A stretch of 64,000 nucleotides of DNA from Trichosphaerium sp. ATCC 40318 (taxonomy: Eukaryota > Discosea > Flabellinia > Trichosidae): NCBI GenBank assembly GCA_038496445.1, contig JALMLS010000397.1, positions 248,001 through 312,000 of the forward strand, written 5' to 3'. The notes beneath the pieces were generated by a model. It saw nothing but the letters and a program-made list of their open reading frames with translations. It was not told the DNA's origin and searched no databases. The position numbers and the translations under genes are program-made. Numbering within the stretch: the first letter of the stretch is position 1; the number at the start of each line of letters is the position of its first letter. Shown in pieces: positions 35,101-48,148 of the stretch.

Positions 35101-36409
35101 GTACTAACATACTTAAAAGGTTTGATAGAACTAAAAAAAAACTACGTAGTAAACTGTGAAATGAATACAACAGCAACACGTGTTGTTCGGAAAAAAGCTT
35201 TCAAAAAAAAAAAGTATCAGTCAATCGAACCTTCGAAGTACAATCTTGGCTTAGTCCAACAAGCTTCGTGTTTACATCCCCATACCCAAGTGTTTCTAAA
35301 GTATACGTCAGAGATGTCTCAATTGCCGAAAAATCATAGTGACATTGTCTTGTTTACCTGTACCACAAAGTAGGCAAGAAATGAATTGGTTTATCTTCAG
35401 GTCCACGATTATGAATTGTAACCTTAATCAAAAGATCGTTATCATCTGCTTTGGCATATTCTGCAAATATATCAAAGTAACGGTCTTCAGCGAATACACC
35501 TTTCAAAAGATATGTGAGAAGGAAAACAAGAAATTTTTGTTTGGTTTACCTGTATCAGTGACTTCGTATTCTGGGTCTAATCTTGATCTACGTGCATTCT
35601 CATTAACAAGATCAGCGTAAGGAAACTCTGCTTGAGGGTATTTATATAGACCCTTCATGTATGAATGTGTAGGTGTTGAATCTAGGTACCACCATTTCTA
35701 CGAAAATTAATTAACAAATAGAACAAGGTTACAGGCCCTTCTCTGTTTAGAAAAGCACAATAGCACTATTTATAGCGCCTCTATGGGGTTTTATATAGAT
35801 ATAAATCACCCAAAGAGATGAGTCGTTTTATAAATTAGATTGTGGTTTTTTCTGAAAGCTACATACGTCTTTTGGGTCTTCTCCGTGGTTACCCTCTGGG
35901 CCTGTGAGACCAAACATACGTTCCTACATACACGTTTTAGAAAAAGTCTTAAAAACACTCGTGCACAAGCGTCAAAATGTAAAAGGCACCTTTAAAATAG
36001 GATCTTTCTCGTTCCAAACCGATAATGCGAAACAAAGCCTGCATTGGCGATCAGTTATACCTAAAAGTGATCAATTGTTAGTTATCATCACTTAACGGCA
36101 ACGCTATGGCGGTATCGAACGTATTTGTTGCTGCTACGACGTTTTCTTTATCCGACGTTAACGTACCGAGCATTCCGTCCTCTCCCCATCTATACGCGCG
36201 GCTCCGCGAGTGTTCGTGGGGGAAACTATCCCACGAATTACCATCGGCGCTGTAGTCCTCTCTAACGGTCGACCACTGCCTCTCAGACAAGTACGGACCT
36301 ACAACAATGTTATTGTTGAATCATTAAACTGCCTACCCCATCGTTTCCAATTTTTTGACCTTTCTTCGCTCTCTTGAAGACGAATTTCCTCTTGAGTTAG
36401 CTCTGCCAT
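32158..36409 (-). CDS. GH63-type alpha-glucosidase, bacterial-like cytosolic form
   Basis: A glycoside hydrolase of the GH63 (mannosyl-oligosaccharide glucosidase/YgjK) group. It starts [20 protein letters not shown] and at once gives the family's N-terminal block ([30 protein letters not shown]). Downstream are [34 protein letters not shown] and FGTD, then the (alpha/alpha)6 catalytic barrel with [66 protein letters not shown] and [13 protein letters not shown]. It ends [17 protein letters not shown] at TAA 32158-32160. About 880 residues and roughly sixteen short introns. No signal peptide or N-terminal anchor is seen, unlike ER glucosidase I, so a cytosolic role in glucan or glycoside breakdown is more likely. 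It resembles bacterial homologues more than ER enzymes. Confidence 0.85.
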
Positions 36410-37374
36410 GGTTTGCTCAAAGTGAGTGAATTAGCGACTGTATTAAGTTCAGATACAACTTATCACATTTCTCCGTATGTCTTGATATTAACAGTTCTTA
36501 AATAACATCTTCTAGTTACGTTTTGTAACAGAAAGGCACTTTCAGAGTTTTGTTATTAAACAAAGATATTTTTTTCGGTTCTTGTGGACAAAATTGGGTT
36601 TGTCTTTTATTCATTGTTTAACATCATAAACAGAAACTCTACCGGATAAAGTATTGGCCGGATTCCGTTCTGTTTTCAAAATTGACGACTTTTTGGGTAA
36701 ATATTATTCCGTATTCACGCTTCCTTGACGTTGGTTACATAGATTACGTGGAATTTAATTGAACTACCTCGTTGCCTTTATTTTACACTCATCACTTGTT
36801 TTATTTCTAAATTATGGTTAAGAATCTTTCAAGAAACAAAACAAGGAGCTGGAGCATTAGTTCTTGTTTTTTTTTTAATTGAAAGATAGGTGCTTAAGCC
36901 CAAACTTAAACTGCGTTGATAGAAATATAAAGCTTGTTTAAATGTGGTGTTGATTTATTAAAATTCATCACTTGTTTGTTCTAGTCTCCTTTGCGAAATG
37001 TAGTGCAAACCCAGTGGTAATCGTACTTGGCTTCACTTATACGTGCACGAAACAATCAGCGCCAATTGGGTAGCACAAAAAAACAAGTCAAGTTGCTATT
37101 ACATGCAGTGTCGGGATTCCAGCAAAACTATTACACATTAGCAAAATTGTTGCCTTAACTAAGCACCATACTCTCTAGAAGCTAGTTTGGTTAAGCGTTG
37201 GCAAAATAATTACGGAATGGGTAATTTGTACAAACGACTGGGTTTTACTTTTGCAACTTCAAAGTATTCAACTCTTTTGTAACAAGCAGTCACTATTCAA
37301 TCAAACTGGTTGTTAAATTTTTTTTATTGTTAGTTCTTAACTGGTGTGATGCTTGTACTGAATATACTCTTTTC
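36410..37374. other. Intergenic region
   Basis: About 965 AT-rich bases between the glucosidase start and the end of the F-box/LRR gene. It has several poly-T runs and no long open frame. I see no repeat or RNA gene that I can support. Confidence 0.5.
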
Positions 37375-38601
37375 TTACATATACACTGTTGTACCTTTTA
37401 AAGCGTTTGCACCTTCTTTTGTTACTAAAGTATGAAAGGCGTAAAGATATGTTGCCCCCAGTTCTTTAATGCCTTCATCAGTTACTGAAGTTTTACTGAG
37501 GTCAATAGTATGAACTCCGGCAAGTGCTTTAACACCTTCATCAGTTACTGAGGTGTAACTGAGGTGAATAGTATGAACTCCAGCAAGTGCTTTAATACCT
37601 TCATCTGTAACTGGAGTGTTATTGAGGATAATAGTATGAACTCCGGCAAGTGCTTTAATACCTTCATCTGTTATATTCTTGCATTCAGACAGGTCTATCT
37701 CATAAACACCATTTAGTGCTGTAATGCCTTCATCAGTTACTGAAGTTTTATTAAGGATAATGGTATGAACTCCAGCAAGTGCCTTAATACCTTCATCTGT
37801 CACATTCTTGCAATGATAAAGATGTATCTCATGTACGCCCTTGAGTGCTTTTATGCCTTCATCAGTTACTGAAGTGCTACTGAGGTGAATAGTATGAACT
37901 CCAGCAAGTGCTTTGACACCTTTATCTGTTATGTTCTTACATAAATAAAGGCTTATGTCATGAACGCCTTTGAGTGATTTAATGCCTTCATCAGTTACTG
38001 AAGTTCTATCAAGGGAAATAGTATGAATTCCGGCAAGCGCTTTAACACCTTCATCAGTTACTGAGGTGTAATTGAGGATAACGGTATGAACTCCAGCAAG
38101 TGCTTTAACGCCTTCATCAGTAACTGAAGTGAAACTGAGGCGAATAGCATGAACTCCAGCAAGTGCTATGACACCTTTATCTGTTATGTTCTTACATGAA
38201 TAAAGACTTATGTCATGAACGCCTTTAAGTGCTTTAATGCCTTCATCAGTTACTGAAGTTCTATCAAGGGAAATAGTATGAACTCCGGCAAGTGCTTTGA
38301 CACCTTCGTCTGATACTGATGTGTCTAAAAGATAAAGCGTGTGAACACCAGCAAACTGTTTCATGATGCTGTTTTCAAAACCTAGTCCTCTAAGGGTGAT
38401 TTTTGTGTTTTTCAGAGTACCAGCGTGTTTTAATGCTGATTTTGCTTGAGTTAGCGTTCTAATCGTAATAGCATGGTATCCAATAATATCATGAATAATA
38501 GAAGCAAAGAAACGACAGGTTTGACAAGCTGCAAATCGCGATTTGGTTGTTTTACGCAAGATGTACGCTACTATTTCTGTGGGAAGGCGCAATAAATTCA
38601 T
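37375..38601 (-). CDS. Intronless F-box/leucine-rich-repeat protein, 408 residues
   Basis: One uninterrupted frame. Residues 1-45 are an F-box (MNLLRLPTEIVAYILRKTTK, CQTCRFFASIIHD). From about residue 75 there are about fourteen LRR units of 21 or 22 residues with the pattern DEGxKALAGVHTIxLxxTSVT, mixed with units of the form DxGxKALKGVHxISLYxCKNIT. This regular alternation suits a curved solenoid that binds a target, with the F-box joining it to SKP1 and cullin-1. The block of units 2-4 is repeated almost exactly as units 6-8, about 255 bases away, so recent internal duplication has occurred. It has no intron, although its neighbours have many. That suggests retroposition, transfer (large DNA viruses carry such genes), or a fast-growing family. 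A second full gene and one relic share the same repeat. Confidence 0.85.
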   Translation of the reverse strand: MNLLRLPTEIVAYILRKTTKSRFAACQTCRFFASIIHDIIGYHAITIRTLTQAKSALKHAGTLKNTKITLRGLGFENSIMKQFAGVHTLYLLDTSVSDEGVKALAGVHTISLDRTSVTDEGIKALKGVHDISLYSCKNITDKGVIALAGVHAIRLSFTSVTDEGVKALAGVHTVILNYTSVTDEGVKALAGIHTISLDRTSVTDEGIKSLKGVHDISLYLCKNITDKGVKALAGVHTIHLSSTSVTDEGIKALKGVHEIHLYHCKNVTDEGIKALAGVHTIILNKTSVTDEGITALNGVYEIDLSECKNITDEGIKALAGVHTIILNNTPVTDEGIKALAGVHTIHLSYTSVTDEGVKALAGVHTIDLSKTSVTDEGIKELGATYLYAFHTLVTKEGANALKGTTVYM

Positions 38602-38854
38602 GTCTACTCTTAGGGGATATCTAGTAAATGTTACTCCGCTGAGTCAATATTTTTCTCTACCGTCACAAAAAACGTAAGAAAATTGGTACAACTTGTAAGG
38701 TTCTTTGGAGGAACAACAACAGTTGATAGTAAGTTACAAGCTGTTTATTAAGCACAAATTCAAGTTTGTCTTGTGATACATCTGGCACAACTTAGTTGTA
38801 AAAACTACATGCGGATTATTTATTTAGAATATTTCTTGTATACATACAACCACA

Positions 38855-39959
38855 TTACTGATCGGTCACAAATGCGTGTGGATTTATATTCTTTTTCAAG
38901 AAGGTAGTAAGCGTACTCTTGTACACTTGAGGGTATGTTCGAAAATGGTTAACATGATTAGAATCTTCGAAACATATATGACTCACATCTATCTCATATT
39001 CGACTTCTTGGTAGTTATGAAACTTCTGAACATGTTTCCAGTCAACAATAGCGTCTTTTTTTGAGTACAAGTAGAGTTGTGGACATCCAATCATTGCAAG
39101 CTGAAAAGAAACAAGTAAGTATCAAAAAAAAAAAAAAAACACGTGTTCAAACAAACTTGGTTGATAGCTACGTACAATTGTATTAAACTTCTCAAATAAG
39201 TGATTTTCATAGTGTGAGATCCATCGTAGACTTTGTAATGGTACAAGGCGTATAATAAGAGAAAGAAGGGAGCGAGTCGCAGACAGTATTTTAAATATCA
39301 GTGACACAACTAAACGTGTGTACCAAGGCATGCCCTCACTAAACGCTCTGATGGCCTCATTTATTGTACCACTTATAGGTGCACTGTCAATAGTGATGGC
39401 TTTTATTCTCTTAAAGAACGCTACAAGGCGCTAAAAAAAGCATCAACAAAAGTCTGTTTTGGATTTTTTTTTGCTGAAATAAAATACCTTATCACGTTCT
39501 TTCTCCTGCCACATGTTCTTGAGTTGAAGCATACCAGCCCCAGAAAAGATGTGTACTATACAGATTAGAGTTTGAAAGCGCCAATAGTACTCTTTAAAAG
39601 GAATTCTGTTTAAACAAACATACAAGCTATAGGAGCATTAGGTTGCGCTTCCATTTGCGCGAAAACACGCTGTTTTAAGTCGTTAAGTAGCGGTGTGTTC
39701 CCATACGCCTTAAACTACGATAAAACTTGTTAGATTGCTTTCATACGCGTAGAATATCCATTACATGTGATGATTCGGTGACATAACCAGCTTGTTGGTA
39801 AAACTCATTATACCGCCTCAAATACCGTGGTTTACTACAGGAGAAGCGTGTTAGGTATATACCTCAACTAGTTGAACTTGTTGAATGCATGTGCTACCTT
39901 CTAAGCCAACCAAGAATTACTGCAATCTTTGCTCCGTCTGCGTTCGGTGTGCTACTCAT
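38855..39959 (-). CDS. TMEM53/DUF829-type alpha/beta-hydrolase-like protein
   Basis: It starts MSSTPNADGAKIAVILGWLR and continues KPRYLRRYNEFYQQAGY, the N-terminal block of the DUF829 family (VxLLGWxGAxxKxLxKYxxLY). A later exon has VHIFSGAGMLQL at the position of the family's HxFSNGG nucleophile turn. The last exon reads IGCPQLYLYSKKDAIVDWKH, VEYEIDVSHICFEDSNHVNH and FRTYPQVYKSTLTTFL, matching the C-terminal D-x-V and S-x-H-V-x-H-x-R block. It has about five exons and 290 residues. Human TMEM53 sits at the nuclear envelope; enzyme activity in the family is unproven. The nucleophile turn reads SGAG rather than SNGG, so the serine position is uncertain. Confidence 0.72.
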
Positions 39960-40796
39960 TCCAAAAGGCTTTTATGATGTAAATAGTTTGCCCGATTGTG
40001 ACTTTCCATGACTTGTAGAAATTTCATGCCAATTTTAGTGAGGTGCAACACAAGCTCTTAATATATTATTTGAAGTACCTCTGCAAGAGTATATTCATAT
40101 TTATTCTTCTAGCAACATCATTAAGTTTGGCATGAAGTTGTGCTTTGTAATGCAATATGTGAGGTAATATTAAGCTGTGTGCAGACGAGACGAAAGCGCT
40201 TTGTTTCAACATGAATTCATTTTGATTTTTTTGTCAAGAGCGAAACGTGGCTTCGCAAACAATAGCCTTCGCAAAAAATAAATAACTTATTAATACACTT
40301 GAGATGCATACATCATGCACCGTCTTTTTTACTCGCATGTTCAAAACTAGCTACTTGCAGTATTTCGCGTAGTTCACATGCGGACCATCTCTCTTTATTT
40401 ATCCGAACAAAATTTTTTGAATATGTGTATCTCCGTGTTTTGCTATTCATAGAATGTTGTACCTACGACATTTTGACCAAATAGCTTCATCGTAATCTCG
40501 TAAAATGTGCATCCAAAAACCTTAATTTTCTGACTGTTAGGGGAACATAAAATAATGATTATTATAACGACATAACGACATAACTACCACTTGGTCTGAA
40601 TTTAAACCTACGAGTAATACAAGATACAAAAAATGACACAATATCACGTGATAAATCGCATCTTGATTGCGCACAAAACTGTTTCTCACACAACGTGCCG
40701 CACACACACACTGCTGCGCAAATACTACAAAAATAACAGCGAAGAGCACAACCTCTTCTGTTTTAAACCAATCAAGCGCGTCTGTATTTAGAAGAT
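39960..40796. other. Intergenic region
   Basis: About 840 bases between divergent genes. A CACGTG lies near 40644. A minus-strand open frame at 40537-40749 has a hydrophobic start but no match and no partner exon, so it is not called. Nothing else is supported. Confidence 0.45.
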
Positions 40797-41101
40797 ATGG
40801 CAGAGAAAAGTCCTGAAGTGCCTAAAAGCCATAAAACTGCTACGGAGTTTCGTCACTACCAAAGGGAGGAACATGACCATATTCCGTAACTACATTTTTT
40901 TTCTTTTTTTTTTGCCTAATTTTTCAAAGGAGACAAAGAGAAGGCAATGTACTCTCTCCTGAACAGGTTCGCGTATAAGAGTTTTACTGTATGTATCTAA
41001 ATATATGATAGTATCGGCGTGGTATCATGGCATACAATGCTGCTCAATATTGGATACAAGAACATCGTGTCACACAACAACAAAACGAATCAAATGAATA
41101 A
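40797..41101 (+). CDS. Small hypothetical protein of about 71 residues, three exons
   Basis: ATG at 40797 starts MAEKSPEVPKSHKTATEFRH and continues QREEHDHIP. A 47-base intron rich in T ends TTTCAAAG and joins to RQREGNVLSPEQ; a second intron of about 45 bases ends ATGATAG and joins to YRRGIMAYNAAQYWIQEHRV, with the stop TAA at 41099-41101. Both junctions keep the frame, and the C-terminal helix is amphipathic. I do not recognise the family. The absence of a signal peptide suggests an intracellular protein. It lies 30 bases from the stop of the convergent gene, so the two 3' ends must nearly overlap. Confidence 0.5.
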
Positions 41102-41130
41102 AAAAAAAAGTTTATTTCAAACAAAATGGT

Positions 41131-42274
41131 TTACTTTTTCCTGAACCCTCCAATTACAAACGCAGCAACGGTCATTGGAAACCCTTCTTCTATTATCCAG
41201 TCGCTTTTTTCAAATACGCAACCGGTAGTAGCTGGTCTTAGAACATTACCTTCCTTGACAAAACCATCGGAAGAAGAAAGAAGATAGAACGTAGTATCAG
41301 TTACGAATACCTTGCGATTAGAGATCTCATTTCGAATCTGACCCTTCTCAAGCTTAACCCCGCCATCCGTCTTGTATCTATCCTTGATAAAGGAACCTTC
41401 AAGCGAGTACTGAGGAGTATCTCTCGCTTCCAGGATGCCGCAAAAGAAATTCTTTCCTCCTTTGTTGAAGTAGACGAATCCGTCAGTGTTACCGCCAGAA
41501 CGGCGATACAGCTTAACTCCTTTCAAAGCCTTCGATCTAGCAGAAGCATCCGCACGTTGTTTCTTAACCATGTCGGCAGGACTGATTGTCTTGTACTTCT
41601 CAAGCATACCAATGACGTTTTTTAATTCTTCGACGCCTGATTGGTCGTCGAAGTTAAGTGAGAAAGTGCCGACTGCTAGCGGTTCTTTCGCGTTCTCGGA
41701 GGTAAAAGTCATCTCAACAGGTACTACACCTGTTTTACCACATTCTAGGATACCTTTACAAAAAGCCAAGTTCTTTTGCGCATTCTCGTATTGATTTTGA
41801 AGAAAAATCATGTCTGAGATTATTTCTAGGACTACCTAACATGTGTGTAAGTAATGTAACATACTAGAAGAAAAAAAGAAGATGACATTTCGTGATAGTG
41901 AGTTCTTTTTTGACAAAGTAAGACTGCATTAAATTAACTTCAGTGAAAAGTTGTAAAAATTCTTAGCAATACCCGTTAAAGGTTAAAACGATTGTAAGCT
42001 AGTTTTGGGAACTTTTTCTGTATCTACTACGCACCACAGGTGATTCTGCGTCATTTCCAGCGTCAAATCTGTTGATTAACACCAAATCGTCGCCAACACG
42101 CGCTTCAAGTCGTATTTCTTTGTCAGTGGTGAGAGTATTGAGCGGTCCTTTCAAAAAGGCAATCGCGAATATTGGTCCACCGAGTGTAAACGTATGAATA
42201 CCGTCTGCCTCTCCAGGCTTGAAAGCGCTACTGTCTGGACCGAAAAACATTCTTCCTAACCATTCTTGTGCCAT
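41131..42274 (-). CDS. Hypothetical two-exon protein of about 310 residues
   Basis: Exon one (MAQEWLGRMFFGPDSSAFKP, IHTFTLGGPIFAIAFLKGPL, RVGDDLVLINRFDAGNDAES) joins through an intron of about 200 bases to exon two (VVLEIISDMIFLQNQYENAQ). The 226 codons from ATG 41811 onward are uninterrupted. The second part reads FTSENAKEPLAVGTFSLNFD, EELKNVIGMLEKYKTISPAD, KALKGVKLYRRSGGNTDGFV and ATTGCVFEKSDWIIEEGFPM, and ends GGFRKK. It looks soluble, mixed alpha/beta and mostly beta at the end, with no membrane span. I do not recognise it. Its codon choice looks richer in G and C than its neighbours', which could mean high expression or a different origin. Confidence 0.65.
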
Positions 42275-43045
42275 TTTTGTAGTATAGTACTTTTTGTAGA
42301 GTATAGGTGGTGTTGTTCGTTGTAGATCACTGTAAAGTTATTGATTACCAGAGTTTAGTAACATCGGGCTAAGGTTAAGTCTGGAAAGGCAAAAATGGAA
42401 AGTTCATTTGTACCATTAAAATTTTTTTCATGATTTTTTTTCTGTGTTCATGCCGAGCAATTGTGTTTGCACAAACTATTGCGAATATAGTAAGTACTAT
42501 ATTTATACCGCTGTATTGTACCTCTGAACTCGATCAATCGAAAGATTTGCTTTCATCGTCCAACTAACATCAAAAAATCCATAAAATAGAAAAGATTTTG
42601 TTTATTTTGGTAGGCGGCTCTGTTAGGCGAAACCGGTGCGAAGAGTACTTTTAAGTTGTTAGGGTGACCGCAGTGATACGTTTGACGCGTATCAAGCTGT
42701 GGATTTACGTCAGTAGGCGTACCTTTTTAATTTCTTTTGGATTAACGTTATCAGTGTTAAACTCAGATCCCTTAATGGCAAACAGCAGGATTACCAAAAG
42801 CAATGTTCGCAATGTTCACACAAAAAAACTCCAACAAGTTTTAAGGTTATTCTGTTCTAGTTTCCTCAGTAACACGCTCCGTTACGCACATCGGTTTGTA
42901 TTTTCCATATTCTAAATCTACACGCGTTTGAATAAAATCCTGCCTCCTTCCAAATCGCTGTGATTGTGTTTGCTCGTGTAAGTTTTGTTCGTGTTTTTGC
43001 CAAGTCACATGACGCTATCAAAAAAGAACAAGCGCTAGTACGTGA
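42275..43045. other. Intergenic region with possible exon fragments
   Basis: About 770 bases. Plus-strand pieces at about 42613-42850 read AALLGETGAKSTFKLLG, then DRSDTFDAYQAVDLR and, after a plausible intron, KLRSLNGKQQDYQKQCSQCS. They have reasonable splice signals but no start, and the frame cannot be closed. They may be a small gene or a relic. Nothing else is supported. Confidence 0.3.
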
Positions 43046-45092
43046 ATGAAAATCTTACAAATCATGCGTATGGTATTAATGTACGTTCGATAAGCACTTG
43101 CTAAACTAACAAACAAACCTTCTTTAAGAATTGTAATATCGGCCTATTTTGCGCATTGCTTCGCTGCTGACGCGTCTATGACTCTACCACAGGAGACACA
43201 GGGCCAAACTATAAATTATAGTTTGCTTGGTAATGACAGCTTTTTGGGTTATCATGAGCACGTGACGCTTATCGTTTTTGTGTCGGGCCGTTTTTTTCTA
43301 ATAGTTATGGTAAGGTCGACCTTTTCTTATGACGAGAATATAATTAAGGGCCTCCTTGGCAATGAAAAGTCATTTAGAATAGATGAGATGTATATACAAC
43401 CAAGTGAAACGTTAGAGAGCTTCAATATTTCATATCTGGAGGTAGCATTTAACTCGTTTATTCTGTACCTACTCAACTTATTGTAAGATTTACGCTGGGT
43501 ACAGTATTCTTGGTGGTGGGCAACAACAACCGCCTATAGCTAGTAAGTGTTTTAATATGTAAATGTCAATGTGCACTAACCGACTAAGATGAGACTTTAT
43601 TGTTCAAAGGTCGATTTGAGGGGAAAGGCGCAGAAAGTGGCGAGTGGGTGCCTTTTGGTACGTCTATAATATCGTTTTATGAGGCGTAATTTTATTCAGG
43701 TTTATCGAACTCTTTTGAGTACAATGTCGATGTTGACAAAGAGCTAATATTTAAGCTTCGTCGTTGTGGTGGCACCACTGGATGGAATGCAGGTGTTCGT
43801 TCTTATACTACGCATTTTGGTGACGCGCATATGATAATGTGCTCAGGCGACACATGTGAAAATGATTGCGTTAAGAGTGGTTCATGTACCTGTGGCCTTC
43901 ACTTATTACAAGCCCCACTGATCAAACTTGAAACTTTGGCAGAAAGAAATCTCACGTGCGACTATTTCACATCAAGTTGTACGTGTTCAGTTGGTCTAAC
44001 AACAATAAGTACTTTGTCTTTTTTTAATTATTCTTGTCACAGCGTTTGACACCCCTATTAAGAACCCTTTGCAACCTTATTCCCAGATATGCGCTCTATG
44101 TCAATTAGCTAACTACACCTCATTCAATATTCCCAATTCTATACTTGGTCAATCTGTTCACTCTAGAGAAATTGAAATCCAATATGATTCAAACTCTTGT
44201 GCGTACTCTTGTAGTTTGGTTTTTTTGCTCAATCTAGTTAGTTGCTTTTTGCACGTCACTACCGCTTGTCGAACAAGACGAGATAACACTTGAAATTGAT
44301 GCATTTGTACGTAATCGAAAGTTCGCTTTAAACCAATCGTTTCCATACATTGCAAACGAAACAAATATCACCTTTTGTACGTATTCCCTTTTGGTCACTC
44401 TCGTTCTTACTTTGGTAGCTTGTGAGCACTACGAATGTATAAATGGAACTGTTGTGATACGGAGTAATGTTACAGTACATAATGTCTCGATACAAGCACC
44501 TATTTTATTAATAGAAAACTTTACTGTTCTATCAAGTAGGCGATAATTTGTCCGCTTCATATTCTTAACTCTCGTAGGTCTGTCACTCTCAGAAGGTATC
44601 TCCGTTGAAGTGAATGGATGCATAACAGTAAATGGAACTGTATCAATAGAACCAAACAGTCAACGTCTCCGAAACGAGACAAGTATTCATTTTGGATGCG
44701 AAAATGTACTGTTAAAGAATCTCTTTTTTTTTTCTCACTTTTTTTTCAACTAGGGACTCCTTGATGCTGTGAAAGCAAGTGCAGCAAGTTTAGGACAGAT
44801 TGACTGTGTGTCTGAAAGAGTAATAACTCATATGAAACAAGATCACGGAAACGCAGAGCTTCTTTTCGGCATGCCTAGGGAGATCTCATGTTTAGACGCG
44901 AAAACTGTTGTAATCACTTGGATTTTGCCTTCAGTTTGCGCAGTTATCATTGTCGTCGTTGTAACAACGGCGCTTATTTTGTGGCGTGCGAAAAAGAAAG
45001 TGTCGTCTATGCAGTTACGAGTGAACGCAGACAATAAACTCTGCGCGAAAATAAGTGCTGTTGAGCTGACACCAAGTCATCTTGGCTTGTAA
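43046..45092 (+). CDS. Single-pass surface protein with N-glycosylated ectodomain
   Basis: The first exon MKILQIMRMVLI splices to IVISAYFAHCFA, which together make a signal peptide. The ectodomain reads QETQGQTINYSLLGNDSFLG, SFRIDEMYIQPSETLESFNI, EGKGAESGEWVPFGLSNSFE and MIMCSGDTCENDCVKSGSC, so it is rich in Cys and in N-x-S/T sites. The last 250 residues before the membrane form repeated beta strands (GTVVIRSNVTVHNVSIQAPI, LSEGISVEVNGCITVNGTVS) that resemble the membrane-near part of the 17.9-20.9 kb protein. One span follows (WILPSVCAVIIVVVVTTALI) and a basic tail (RAKKKVSSMQL). The stop is at 45090-45092. The function is unknown; a receptor or adhesin would fit. Internal exons between 43.5 and 44.6 kb are less certain than the ends. 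Confidence 0.65.
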
Positions 45093-45328
45093 TGCTGTAA
45101 TAATAACTTTTTCTGTAAAACCGCTGTTTTCATAGTATACTACTGACTGTCAGCAATTCTAGACTTACATATCTCCGCTACTACAGAAATTACCCGCTAA
45201 TTGTTGTGAATAGGCTGAGAATTAGTCGCAAAACAAATCTAGTACGTCTGTGGTCTTGAACTGACAGTTCATTCTCACCTGTTCACTCTTAAACAGCCAG
45301 ATATCACTAACAAACCACTTTTTACAAC

Positions 45329-47445
<2,117 letters not shown>

Positions 47446-48148
47446 ATGATTGAATAATTATTACACTTAAATGTTCAAATAAAACACTTGTGTTCCTTAT
47501 TTCTTTCACAAAGGGACTTTTCTATTGCGAAAGAATTTGTAACACTGCTAGTTGCAGTTGACCTGAAATAACCTATTTCAATTTAGCGTTAAGCTACTTT
47601 GCAAAAGGTAATTTGCAATTAGTAGCGAGCACGTGACTTTCTGCTACTACCATCACACAAAGTACTTCACAGGGATAAATCAATAAGCTAGCTTGTATAC
47701 TCTAGTGGGGTTACCTGCTCACAAAACTAGCTTTAGTACTAACATAAAATAGCGTTATTTCAGGTCAAAGGCCAACTACAATTAATTCAATCACAACAAC
47801 AAGAGCGTAGCAAAAAGTGCCATGTGTAACGCAAACAAGTCTTGCTGAAGTTGATGTTGCAATGTTGTTGATGTTGTTGATGCTGGTATTGGTATCGGTA
47901 TTGTTGGTGGTGGTGCAGTGGTTGGATTAAAAGGTACAAAAGCCGGAAGGTGCAGGGCTCTCAACGAAAAATTTTCAGTGGAGTACAACCATGTTTATAT
48001 GACACATACGGTGAAAACAAAGCCTTAGTTTGGCCCGCTTACATTATGTGAAAATATTTTAATGCACCCAAGCGCTAATTTTGGGAATCAAAACCGTACA
48101 AAATAGGAATTAAGAAGACTACCCAAATTCAAAATACACAAAAACAAA
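47446..48148. other. Intergenic region holding an orphan C-terminal tail
   Basis: About 700 bases between the reductase and the Kelch gene. A CACGTG lies near 47628. The only coding-like piece is the minus-strand Pro/Thr and hydrophobic tail described separately at 47791-47988. Confidence 0.5.
47791..47988 (-). pseudogene. Orphan Pro/Thr stalk and hydrophobic tail, relic of a surface-protein gene
   Basis: The minus strand reads FVPFNPTTAPPPTIPIPIPA, STTSTTLQHQLQQ and a hydrophobic end, MALFATLLLL, with TGA at 47791-47793. The DNA is related to the tail of the LRR gene near 15390-15530: both contain caagtctt(t/g)ctgaag and a run of gatgttgttg/ggtattg words in the same order. In the LRR gene the matching stretch is read in another frame, so one copy has shifted. 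No ectodomain exons precede it, so it looks like a broken or captured gene end. Confidence 0.5.

Noticed and set aside
40537-40749. Minus-strand open frame starting with a hydrophobic segment
   Set aside because: No partner exons, no family match and no conserved motif; a chance frame in AT-rich DNA is likely.
41880-42038. Two separate genes at 41131-41811 and 41999-42274
   Set aside because: A donor after SPV and an acceptor before VLEII join them in phase, so one two-exon gene is simpler.
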